In this document: positions 43,195-51,200 of the stretch, in pieces
Numbering within the stretch: the first letter of the stretch is position 1
Layout of the letters: every line of letters starts with the position of its first letter
Source of the DNA: Oscillospiraceae bacterium
GTDB taxonomy: Bacteria; Bacillota; Clostridia; Lachnospirales; Lachnospiraceae
Direction of reading: 5' to 3'
DNA: 64,000 nt
Assembly: GCA_021771715.1 (NCBI GenBank)
Contig: JAETOO010000009.1
Location: forward strand, 59,586-123,585
Notes under the pieces: model-generated
The model's database searches: none
Seen by the model: the letters and a program-made list of their open reading frames with translations, nothing else
Told to the model about the DNA's origin: nothing
Program-made: the position numbers and the translations under genes

Positions 43195-44886
43195 ATGTTA
43201 GTTAGTTTACATGTGAAAAATATGGCTCTGATCAAGGAGGTCGAGGTCGAGTTTGGCCGGGGGCTGAATATCATGACGGGCGAGACCGGAGCCGGAAAAT
43301 CAATCGTGATCGGTTCTGTGAATATCGCGCTCGGCACCGGAAATTTCAGGGACTACGTGCCGGAGGATGCGGATTATGCGCTCGTCGAGCTCGTCTTCCT
43401 GACGGAGAACCCGGTGGTCCGAAGAAAGCTGCTCGAGCAGGATGTGCCGTTTGAGGACAATGAGATTATCATCACGAGGAAATATAAGGGAGGCCGGGCG
43501 TCGAGCAAGGTGAACGGAGAGACGGTCCCGGTGTCCTTTGTGCGTGAGCTGGCGGGGGAGCTGATCGACATTCACGGGCAGCATGAGCACCAGTCGCTTC
43601 TGTACGAAAAAAATCATCTGCATATTCTGGATGAGTTTGCGCACGATGCGCTGAAAGAGCGGCTGGAACAGTGCCGCGAGCTGCACCGCGGCTACGTGAG
43701 GGCAAAGCGCGAATGGCAGGAGGCGCGCTCCGATGCCGGGGATCGGGCAAAGGAGCTGGACTTTCTGGAGTTTGAGATACAGGAGATCGAGGCGGCGACG
43801 CTGATCCCGGGTGAGGACGAGGAGCTGGAGAGCAGCTACCGCCTGATGACGAACGGCCAGAAGATCATGGAGTCCCTCTCCGAGGCCGGCAGCCTGACCG
43901 GCGCGAGCGGATATTCCGGGGCTGCGGATGAGATCGGGCGGGCCGTGCGCGCGCTCGCAGGTGTGCAGTCCTACGATGAGCCGCTCGAGGAGCTCGCGGG
44001 TTCGCTGGAGGAGATCGAGTCGCTTTTGAGTGATTTCAACCGCGGACTCTCGGAATATATGGATCGCTTTTCGTTTGACGAGCAGGAGCTGTACCGGATC
44101 GAGGAGCGCCTCGATTTGATCAATCGCTTAAAGACAAAATATGGCAGCACGATCGAGGCAATTCTCGCTTACGCGAAAGAAAAGTCGGAGCGCAGAACGA
44201 TCCTGATGAACTACGAGGATTATATTGAGCGCCTGCGAAAAACGTACGAAAAGAAGCGTGCAGAATTTTTGCGTGTGGCGGATGAAATCTCACAGATCCG
44301 CAAAAACTATGCAAAACAGCTTGCCGATCAGATTCAGCGCGCGCTTGTGGATCTGAATTTTCTGGAGGTGCGGTTTGAGATTGCGTTCGGAGAGCTTGCG
44401 GAGCCCACGGAGATCGGAAAGGATGAGATCTGTTTTATGATTTCGACCAATCCGGGCCTGCCGCTCCGGCCGCTGGCGAGCGTGGCCTCCGGCGGTGAGC
44501 TGTCGCGTATCATGCTCGCGATCAAGGCGGTGATGGCAGATAAGGACGCGGTCGAGACGTTGATCTTTGACGAGATCGACACCGGAATCAGCGGGCGGAC
44601 GGCGCAGAGCGTGTCGGAAAAGATGGCCGTGATTGCAAAAAATCACCAGGTACTCTGCATCACGCATCTGGCGCAGATCGCAGCGATGGCAGATCAGCAC
44701 TATATTATTGAAAAGAAGCCGGCTGACAGCAAGACGGTCACAAATATCGGCCTGCTGTCTGAGGAGGAGAGCATCCAGGAGCTCGCAAGGATTCTCGGGG
44801 GAGCGAAGATCACGGATGCGGTGGTCGAGAACGCCCGCGAGATGAAGGAGCTGGCGCGCAACACAAAAAAAGGAATGGGACGGTAA
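43195..44886 (+). CDS. recN: DNA repair protein RecN
   Basis: 563 residues from ATG 43195, preceded by GGGAGAG; the track ORF starts 57 bp earlier. SMC-like ATPase for double-strand break repair. Walker A 'MTGETGAGKSIVIGSVNIALG', a long coiled coil at about 160-360, signature 'LASVASGGELSRIMLAIKAVM', Walker B 'LIFDEIDTGISGRTAQSVSEKM' and 'CITHLAQIAAMAD' are present. It precedes spoIVB as in other spore-formers. Confidence 0.96.
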   Translation: MLVSLHVKNMALIKEVEVEFGRGLNIMTGETGAGKSIVIGSVNIALGTGNFRDYVPEDADYALVELVFLTENPVVRRKLLEQDVPFEDNEIIITRKYKGGRASSKVNGETVPVSFVRELAGELIDIHGQHEHQSLLYEKNHLHILDEFAHDALKERLEQCRELHRGYVRAKREWQEARSDAGDRAKELDFLEFEIQEIEAATLIPGEDEELESSYRLMTNGQKIMESLSEAGSLTGASGYSGAADEIGRAVRALAGVQSYDEPLEELAGSLEEIESLLSDFNRGLSEYMDRFSFDEQELYRIEERLDLINRLKTKYGSTIEAILAYAKEKSERRTILMNYEDYIERLRKTYEKKRAEFLRVADEISQIRKNYAKQLADQIQRALVDLNFLEVRFEIAFGELAEPTEIGKDEICFMISTNPGLPLRPLASVASGGELSRIMLAIKAVMADKDAVETLIFDEIDTGISGRTAQSVSEKMAVIAKNHQVLCITHLAQIAAMADQHYIIEKKPADSKTVTNIGLLSEEESIQELARILGGAKITDAVVENAREMKELARNTKKGMGR

Positions 44887-44914
44887 CCAGAAAAATACCA
44901 GACTGGAAAAGAGG

Positions 44915-44973
44915 AAAATCCACATACTGAATGCAGAGACAAAAATGTGCGCTGCCAGTAAGTGGATTTTTTT
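44915..44973 (+). terminator. Possible terminator between recN and spoIVB
   Basis: AAAATCCAC pairs with GTGGATTTT around a 38-nt loop; the second arm runs into seven T residues. Confidence 0.45.
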
Positions 44974-45039
44974 GCGTCAACGCAGCGGCCCGGCGCAAGC
45001 GGCGCATCTCAGATAAAAATGAAATGCGAGGTGCTAAGG

Positions 45040-46476
45040 ATGAATGCCAGAAAAAAATACAGAATGCTAGTGTGCTGTTTCCTGATATTGAGTCTGCTGG
45101 GCCTGGGATATGTGTCCTGGGCGGCAGTCTGCAGCTCGATCCCGGACCGTCTGCTGGTAGCCCGGACCGGAGAGCTGCCCGAGTTGTTCCCCTATCCGCT
45201 GAATCTGCTCATCGAGGAGAGCGTGACCGCGGACGCAGGAACAAAGAAGAATACGGCGGATACCGGAGCAAAAGAAGAGAAAACGGCCGCACGGAAGAAT
45301 ATGGGGACTGAGAATGAAGTGTTCGAAGGGAAGAACGCAGGAACGGATGCAGATATGGCAGCCGGGGAAAGTGACAAGGTAGTTCAGGCCGTGGAGCAGA
45401 AGAGCGGCGGCAGGTATCGGGAGGCCGGGAGTGCAGTGCACGGAGCAGAAGCTTCGTCAGCTGCGGCCGCTTCGGAGGAGACGTACGAGATCAGCTATTC
45501 TCTTCTTGGAAAAATCCCGCTGAAAACGGTGTCGGCCTCTGTCGTGGAGCCTGCCACGGTCTACGCGGGCGGCTCTCCGATCGGCATCTACCTGCGAACC
45601 GACGGCGTGCTGGTGGTCGGCACAGGCGTCATCCGGGCCGCCGACGGGTCGAAGCAGTGTCCGGCGGAAAATATCGTAAAGTGCGGCGACTACATCAAGG
45701 CGGCAAACGGCGAGACGGTGTCGACGAAGGAGGAATTTGTCGCGTGCGTCGGCAAGTCCGGCGGATCGGACATCGTGCTGGACGTGGAGCGGGAGGGCGA
45801 GGACATCGAGCTGAAAATCTCGCCGATCGCCGATGAAAATGGAATCTACCGGGCCGGAATCTGGGTGCGCAACGACACGCAGGGCATCGGCACACTGACC
45901 TACGTCGACGAGGACGGCCATTTCGGAGCGCTGGGTCACGGCATCAGCGACGTGGACACCGGCGAGCTGATGGAGATCGAGGACGGCACGCTGTACGATG
46001 CGGAGGTCATCTCCATTGTCAAGGGCAGACAGGGCAGCCCCGGCGAGCTGGCCGGAGTCATCCACTACAGCGAGGGCTACAAGATCGGAGTCATCGAGGA
46101 AAATAACCAGAACGGACTGTACGGCACGATCTCAGGCTTCCCCATGCTTGCCGAGCAGATGTCGCGCTACGAGGTCGCCTACCGCCAGTCCGTGGAGACC
46201 GGCCCGGCCGCGATCCTCTGCTCCGTCGACGGCATTTGCCGCGAGTACAGCGTCGAGATCGAGGAAATCCGCCTCAACGGCAAGGACATCAATAAAGGAA
46301 TGGTCCTGCGCGTCACCGACCCGGAACTGCTCGAGCTGACCGGGGGAATCGTGCAGGGGATGTCCGGCTCCCCGATCATCCAGAACGGCTGCATCGTAGG
46401 CGCAGTGACCCATGTCTTTGTCAATGATCCGACGAAAGGATATGGGATTTTTATTGAGAATATGCTGGAGCATTGA
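45040..46476 (+). CDS. spoIVB: SpoIVB peptidase (stage IV sporulation)
   Basis: 478 residues from ATG 45040 (GCGAGGTGCTAAGG upstream). A signal-anchor helix (about 8-30) leads to 'PELFPYPLNLLIEESVT'. A low-complexity Lys/Glu/Ala insert (about 70-150) follows, then a PDZ domain ('ENIVKCGDYIKAANGETVSTKEEF') and the S55 peptidase. Catalytic H300 lies in 'ALGHGISDVDTGEL' and S444 in 'QGMSGSPIIQNGCIVGAVTHVFVNDPTKGYGIFIE'. In Bacillus this enzyme triggers sigma-K activation. Its usual downstream neighbour spo0A is not here. Confidence 0.94.
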   Translation: MNARKKYRMLVCCFLILSLLGLGYVSWAAVCSSIPDRLLVARTGELPELFPYPLNLLIEESVTADAGTKKNTADTGAKEEKTAARKNMGTENEVFEGKNAGTDADMAAGESDKVVQAVEQKSGGRYREAGSAVHGAEASSAAAASEETYEISYSLLGKIPLKTVSASVVEPATVYAGGSPIGIYLRTDGVLVVGTGVIRAADGSKQCPAENIVKCGDYIKAANGETVSTKEEFVACVGKSGGSDIVLDVEREGEDIELKISPIADENGIYRAGIWVRNDTQGIGTLTYVDEDGHFGALGHGISDVDTGELMEIEDGTLYDAEVISIVKGRQGSPGELAGVIHYSEGYKIGVIEENNQNGLYGTISGFPMLAEQMSRYEVAYRQSVETGPAAILCSVDGICREYSVEIEEIRLNGKDINKGMVLRVTDPELLELTGGIVQGMSGSPIIQNGCIVGAVTHVFVNDPTKGYGIFIENMLEH

Positions 46477-46504
46477 GTTCCGTGATAAAACAGAAGATAA
46501 AAAG

Positions 46505-46708
46505 ATGGTAAGACCGATTATGAAGGACGTATTTTTTCTGAACCAGTTTACCAGGCAGAAGTGGAGGGCTATGGAAGAGATCAATAAGGCAGGGCTGCAG
46601 ATTTATGTGGGGGAGTCCTTTCTCCCTCATGGGGTAGTGCATGGTTTACGGTTAAGTATTTATAATTTAATGGAGCATCTTATGCTTTTTGCATTTGCGC
46701 TCTCTTAG
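46505..46708 (+). pseudogene. Peptide-deformylase-like 5' remnant joined to unrelated sequence
   Basis: The ORF begins MVRPIMKDVFFLNQ, which matches the opening of the short Lachnospiraceae peptide deformylases (MVR-I-DVFFL-Q). After residue 14 similarity ends, and the remaining 53 residues ('WRAMEEINKAGLQIYVGESF...') lack the deformylase motifs GxGLAA, EGCLS and HEIDH. The 3' end runs into the AT-rich SDR gene. I read it as a broken gene at an island boundary; a genuine small protein is less likely. Confidence 0.4.
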
Positions 46709-47447
46709 CTGCTTTAGTCATCATTTTCCCGATTAAAAGAGGATGCCGATAAGAAAACTTCATTTGTGCCGCCTGACTTGCAGAGTGGCAAATCACAAAC
46801 CTTTTTGACCAGATATTATTTGCTAATCCATAGCCCACTTTTTCTGCTTCTGCCTTAAATTCTTTTGGAACTGAAATACCCGATGCCGATTTTGTATTTG
46901 TCAAAGGTGGATGGAACAGGTGAAAAGAAATTCCATATTCCTCGTTTTCTATTTGCAGACATTTCGCCAGTGATTCTATTGCTCCTTTTGAAGCAGCATA
47001 TGGAGAAATATTTGCAAATCCAGTGACACCAACACCCGAACTTGTATATATAATACGCCCCCTGTGTGCATTTCGCATATATGGAAGGACTGCCTTTGTT
47101 AATCTCAATGCTCCAAAATAATTTACGTCCATTACATTTTGATATACTTCATATCCAGTGTTCTGCTCGTTCTCAAAAGTGCATAAACAAGCATTATGTA
47201 TCGCAATATCAATATCCCCGAAATGTTCGACTGCTTGATGCACACCATTCTCAATACTGGAAAGGTTCCGTGCATCTGCAACGATTGGCAGGACTGTCTT
47301 TTGATACTTTTCTTTTAACATCTCAATAGTATTAATTTTAACATCTAATACCGTTACTGTATTTCCCAATTCCAGTAATCTTTCAACAAGATAATAGCCA
47401 ATCCCTTGATTGGCGCCAACAATCAGTACATTTGCCATGTTATTCAT
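46680..47447 (-). CDS. SDR-family NAD(P)-dependent oxidoreductase
   Basis: 255 residues. Short-chain dehydrogenase with the cofactor motif 'ANVLIVGANQGIGYYLVERLLELG' (TGx3GxG-like), 'DIDIAIHNAC' (NAG-like) and catalytic 'IIYTSSGVG...YAASKGAIESLAKCL' (Ser, Tyr-x3-Lys). The substrate is unknown. The start ATG overlaps the end of the TetR gene by 8 bp, so they form one operon. The DNA here is clearly AT-richer and uses different codons from the flanking genes, indicating horizontal acquisition. Confidence 0.9.
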   Translation of the reverse strand: MNNMANVLIVGANQGIGYYLVERLLELGNTVTVLDVKINTIEMLKEKYQKTVLPIVADARNLSSIENGVHQAVEHFGDIDIAIHNACLCTFENEQNTGYEVYQNVMDVNYFGALRLTKAVLPYMRNAHRGRIIYTSSGVGVTGFANISPYAASKGAIESLAKCLQIENEEYGISFHLFHPPLTNTKSASGISVPKEFKAEAEKVGYGLANNIWSKRFVICHSASQAAQMKFSYRHPLLIGKMMTKAAKRAQMQKA

Positions 47448-48051
47448 TCTCCATTTCGTTAAAAAAATTTCTTATATGCCTATACGCATTTTCACGAAAG
47501 ATTTGTTTCCTCTCATCTGTCAATGCCCCGCATAAAAGCCAGCGTTGTGTAAACAGGAAAATAGGCGCATAAAATTTTGTCGCTAAATATTTGCTGTCTG
47601 CTGGTTTGATAATTCCTATTGTCATTAACAAGGAAAATACCTTTGCTTGAAAATTTAACGGTTTATCAAATATCCAATAGTCATATATCTGATGTATTTC
47701 ATTATTGCTGAATTGCTCAATCAATAGCAATCTCATAATTTTGTTGCAATATTCATCCATTAAATACTTCTCAAAAAAACAATTACAGGTCTTTTCAAAT
47801 AAATCTCCCTCAATAGTTTTTGGCGCAGTCGTTAATGCCTGCTCCAATTGAGACATCAAATCAGTTGCTATTGTTTCAAAATTTTGCAACAGTTCATTGA
47901 GAATGGCCTGCTTATTTTTGAAATGATAGTAGATTGAGCTTTCCTTGATGTCTACAACCTTACAAATATCTCTGATAGAAACCGCTGAAAAACCCTTTTG
48001 AGAAAATAAATCTAACGCAACATACAATATTTTTTGTTTTGTATTATTCAT
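47440..48051 (-). CDS. TetR/AcrR-family transcriptional regulator
   Basis: 203 residues. The N-terminal HTH 'KILYVALDLFSQKGFSAVSIRDICKVVDIKESSIYYHFKNKQAILNELL' is textbook TetR; the rest is an all-helical ligand domain. It is promoter-proximal to the SDR gene and very likely represses its own operon through the two CTAAC-N4-GTTAG sites upstream. Like the SDR gene it is AT-rich against its surroundings. Its ligand is likely a substrate or toxic compound handled by the SDR enzyme, but this is inference. Confidence 0.92.
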   Translation of the reverse strand: MNNTKQKILYVALDLFSQKGFSAVSIRDICKVVDIKESSIYYHFKNKQAILNELLQNFETIATDLMSQLEQALTTAPKTIEGDLFEKTCNCFFEKYLMDEYCNKIMRLLLIEQFSNNEIHQIYDYWIFDKPLNFQAKVFSLLMTIGIIKPADSKYLATKFYAPIFLFTQRWLLCGALTDERKQIFRENAYRHIRNFFNEMENE

Positions 48052-48065
48052 TTTACGCCGCCTCC

Positions 48066-48079
48066 CTAACAGTCGTTAG
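48066..48079 (-). promoter_or_regulatory. TetR operator 1 (downstream of -10)
   Basis: Perfect palindrome CTAAC-AGTC-GTTAG just downstream of the -10 and before the TetR start. Confidence 0.75.
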
Positions 48080-48084
48080 GCAAT

Positions 48085-48113
48085 ATTATATCTAACAACT
48101 GTTAGGCTGTCAA
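48085..48113 (-). promoter_or_regulatory. Promoter of the TetR-SDR operon
   Basis: Minus strand TTGACA, 17-bp spacer, TATAAT: consensus in both boxes. The start codon is about 35 bp downstream. Confidence 0.9.
48092..48105 (-). promoter_or_regulatory. TetR operator 2 (inside the promoter spacer)
   Basis: Second perfect palindrome, CTAAC-AACT-GTTAG, lying between -35 and -10. The centres of the two operators are 26 bp apart. Confidence 0.75.
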
Positions 48114-48641
48114 GATAACGATATCTTTTAGTCTTTGGTTTCTTTGGTTCGGAATAAAGTTAGAATTTAGTAAAAAGCACTAAATAAGTTGATGTAATTA
48201 AGCTGCAAAACAGTTATGATAAAGCCATCAGGAAATGCCAGAGACGTTATAAAGCCCCGGAACAAAACGGGAAAGGGGAGGAAAGGAGCCGGAGGTGGAA
48301 GAACTGTCCGGACGCGGCGCTGCCTGCGCCTGCGGGATCGCGCTTGTGTTGCATTTACAGCCGTCAGAATGTATGATAGTAGAAGATGCTTTGGCTGGAA
48401 TTGATGCAACTGTGGCAGGCGGATTTCGCAGTGCCGGAATTGGAGAAGCGATATGGGTGTTCACAGCGGATATACGAAAATTACACTGCCAGGCAGACAG
48501 TATATGGCAATTCGGCTCATTGAGGTGAAATAAAAAGACGGTAACGAAATGAAACGAATAGATCTCATTTGGCAAAGTGGGGTATCTGATAGGAGGACTG
48601 TAAATATCCGGGCTGAGTTCCGGTGATACTGATGAGGTAGT
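48114..48641. other. Junction region between the AT-rich cassette and the sugar island
   Basis: About 530 bp with no intact gene. It contains a purine-rich patch (48268-48300), a GC-rich patch, the pgmB fragment listed separately, and the leader of the next kinase gene. The ORFs in the track here are short and lack ribosome sites. Confidence 0.5.
48349..48450 (+). pseudogene. 102-bp fragment of a beta-phosphoglucomutase gene
   Basis: Encodes 'LHLQPSECMIVEDALAGID' followed by 'ATVAGGFRSAGIGEA', the near-C-terminal catalytic region of PgmB. The DNA matches 62665-62766, inside the intact pgmB, at about 92 of 102 positions in the same orientation. Neither end of the gene is present here. Confidence 0.85.
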
Positions 48642-50405
48642 ATGAAAAAATCAGAAAAAACCAATTATTCTTTTTTTACAATTATCAATCTGACAGCGGT
48701 GCTGATGGCGGTGTTATGCCTGATTCTGCTTATGATGCTGAGTTTCTACCTGAAGAAATCTGCCGGCGACAGGTTCTATGCGAAGCTGGATAACACAATT
48801 GAGAACAATGACAGACATCTCTGGCAGGAATATTTAAATGTGGATCATCTTCTGGTGGATCTGCCTTATTACAGCGCGGATTTTTCGGAAATCATACAGG
48901 CAGAACCTTTTGATGAGGAGCAGGTTGGGAGTATTGTGCGGCTGCAGCGGCTGTTACAGGGAATCAAGCCAGGCATAGACTGCGTAGACGGGCTTTTCAT
49001 CTATTTCAGCGGCAGTGACCGGTTTTTGTCCGCAACAGAAGATCAGAATAAGGCGAAACTTTGCAATTCGATTCGGGATACCATTCGGGAACGGATGCAG
49101 GGCAAAGAGACGCTTTTGGATCAGGTTACGAACGGCTGGGAGTTTGGCTTTATAGAGGATGAGCCCTGCGTGATGAACATGATATCGCACAATGACAGTG
49201 TACTGATCGGCTCGTTTTCTCTTATGGATACAGTCATGGAAAAAAGGATGCTGTCCGTGCATGAGGATTATCAGTATTATCTGCTCGAGGAGAACGGCAG
49301 CGTTATTTGGCAGAGCGGTTCACTGCCATACCCGGATCCGTCAATGTTAACGGAAGAACTCTGTGAAATTACCTGTGACGGTGAGCGGTACTGCGCGTAT
49401 CTTACAGACATGGATTACAGCGGGATTCAGATTCTGTGCCTGTTTCCCGTCATGGATGATGCGATTGATATGAAACCGATCTATCTGTTGTCCACTGTGA
49501 TTCTGTCGGTATTTTTCCTGTTTACAGGACTCATCTGGATGTTGTTCCGGCAGCTTCTGATCCGTCCGTTTGTCGAAATGGAGCAGGTGAATCAGAAGAT
49601 TATGCAGGTTGAGGGGGTTCCGGAGCTGACATTTCCGCGTGTGAAATGCAGGGAGATCGATCAGTCCATGCGCACGGTGGAGTATCTCTGCCGGATATCA
49701 CTTGAGATGCAGAAAAACTATTACGTGGAGAAGCAGACGCGCACAAAAGTGGAGCTCGATAAATATAAGACGCAGGTGGCACCGCATTTCCTGGTAAACT
49801 GTCTGTATGCCCTGCAGAATCTTGCGGACAGCGGCTATGCGGAGAGCGAGGTGTTCTCCATGCTGATCAGTACGCTCTCCGAGCATCTGCGCTATACGTT
49901 AAGCGACCAGGAGGAGGTGTCGCTGCGGGAAGAACTCTATTATGTGGAAAACTACCTGAAGCTGACACAGGCTCGGTTTCCACTGTGTCTGGATTATGAG
50001 ATAGAGGCAGATGAGGAAGCAAAGCGCGCCACGGTCTTTACGCTGATGGTGCTGATGTTTACGGAGAATTCCATCAAGTATAATATGGTGATGGGAAATA
50101 AAATGAAGGTTACGATAACCTGTGCACGGATTACGGAAGAGAACCGTACCTTCCTGACGGTCACGCATCGCGACAGCGGAAAAGGGTACCCCGAAGAAGT
50201 ACTGGAGAAGTTAAAACGGCGTGAACCGATAGAAGACCACAGAGGTAACCATATCGGACTTCTGAACGTGATCCGGAGGCTGGAGCTGATGTATCCGGAA
50301 TCAGAGATCCGGTTTTATAGTGATTCGGGTGCTGTGGTCGAACTGAAAATGCCATATCTGCGGATGGAGGAGAAAGCGTACGATGAATTTACTGGTTGTG
50401 GATGA
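48642..50405 (+). CDS. YesM-type sensor histidine kinase
   Basis: 587 residues. Transmembrane helices lie near 15-38 and 280-303, with a sensor of about 240 residues outside. There is no clear HAMP text, then a kinase domain with H382 in 'YKTQVAPHFLVNCLYALQNLA' (a variant of the usual Q-I-N-P-H-F-L-Y-N) and an ATPase domain ('LMFTENSIKYN', 'DSGKGYP', 'HIGLLNVIRRLEL'). It likely senses a carbohydrate imported by the island. ATG 48642 lies behind GATGAGGTAGT. It overlaps the regulator gene by 23 bp. Confidence 0.92.
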   Translation: MKKSEKTNYSFFTIINLTAVLMAVLCLILLMMLSFYLKKSAGDRFYAKLDNTIENNDRHLWQEYLNVDHLLVDLPYYSADFSEIIQAEPFDEEQVGSIVRLQRLLQGIKPGIDCVDGLFIYFSGSDRFLSATEDQNKAKLCNSIRDTIRERMQGKETLLDQVTNGWEFGFIEDEPCVMNMISHNDSVLIGSFSLMDTVMEKRMLSVHEDYQYYLLEENGSVIWQSGSLPYPDPSMLTEELCEITCDGERYCAYLTDMDYSGIQILCLFPVMDDAIDMKPIYLLSTVILSVFFLFTGLIWMLFRQLLIRPFVEMEQVNQKIMQVEGVPELTFPRVKCREIDQSMRTVEYLCRISLEMQKNYYVEKQTRTKVELDKYKTQVAPHFLVNCLYALQNLADSGYAESEVFSMLISTLSEHLRYTLSDQEEVSLREELYYVENYLKLTQARFPLCLDYEIEADEEAKRATVFTLMVLMFTENSIKYNMVMGNKMKVTITCARITEENRTFLTVTHRDSGKGYPEEVLEKLKRREPIEDHRGNHIGLLNVIRRLELMYPESEIRFYSDSGAVVELKMPYLRMEEKAYDEFTGCG

Positions 50406-51165
50406 TGAATTTTTTGTGGCGGAAGGGCTTGCGAATATGCTGCGATATGAAAATCTCGAGATCGATGAGATATTCAGTGCGTACAGTGCGCAGATGGCGC
50501 AGGATATCATCAGCAGGCATGAAATATCCATATTGATTACAGATGTAGAAATGCCGGAGATGAGCGGAATGGATCTGCTGCGCTGGGTGAAAAAACACGA
50601 TCTGAATATCAGAACGATTCTGCTTACGGGGCACAAAAAGTTCGAATATGCTTATGAGGCGGTGGAGCTCGGTGTGTTGAGTTATCTGGTGAAGCCGGTA
50701 GATAAGGAAAAGCTGAAGCGCACGCTGAGCGAGGCGATCGAGGCGCATCAGAAGGAACAGGGCTTTGAAAAATGGTGGAAGAACCTTCCGAAGGAAGAGA
50801 CGGAGGCGCTGCTGAAAAATGAGACACAGAATGACACGGTTGCGCTTGTTAAGAGACTGATCCGTGAAAATATTGAGCTGCCGGAGCTTGGGCGGACATT
50901 TTTGGCCGGGAAGGTATTTCTGAATGAGGATTATCTCTCCTACATATTTCATGAAAAGTCCGGCGAGACCTTGAAATCCTATATTACCGGTGAGCGGATC
51001 AGGCGGGTCAGAGAACTGCTCGTCATGACAGATTACACGCTTGAGGTGATCGCAGAGAAGGCGGGGTTCTGCGATGTGGTGTATATGAGAAAGGTCTTTA
51101 AAAAGCAGGTGGGTGTCACCCCGAACCAGTATCGGGCGGAATATGGAAAGCTGCCACGCGGATGA
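50383..51165 (+). CDS. Short YesN-type response regulator
   Basis: 260 residues, about half the length of the other YesN protein in this window. The receiver has D54 in 'ILITDVEMPEM' and Lys in 'YLVKPV'. It is followed by an abbreviated linker and an AraC HTH pair ('AGKVFLNEDYLSYIFHEKSGETLKSYI' and 'LEVIAEKAGFCDVVYMRKVFKKQVGVTPNQYR'). The large middle domain is missing, a recognised compact variant. GGAGGAGAAAG precedes the start inside the kinase gene, indicating coupling. It probably controls the following binding-protein gene. Confidence 0.93.
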   Translation: MNLLVVDDEFFVAEGLANMLRYENLEIDEIFSAYSAQMAQDIISRHEISILITDVEMPEMSGMDLLRWVKKHDLNIRTILLTGHKKFEYAYEAVELGVLSYLVKPVDKEKLKRTLSEAIEAHQKEQGFEKWWKNLPKEETEALLKNETQNDTVALVKRLIRENIELPELGRTFLAGKVFLNEDYLSYIFHEKSGETLKSYITGERIRRVRELLVMTDYTLEVIAEKAGFCDVVYMRKVFKKQVGVTPNQYRAEYGKLPRG

Positions 51166-51200
51166 ACTTCATAATATGAATGCAGAACGGAGATATGAAA

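Noticed and set aside
48295-48528. 77-residue ORF containing the pgmB fragment
   Set aside because: Only the middle third matches PgmB; the ends are unrelated and the HAD active-site Asp pair is missing, so it is scored as a fragment.
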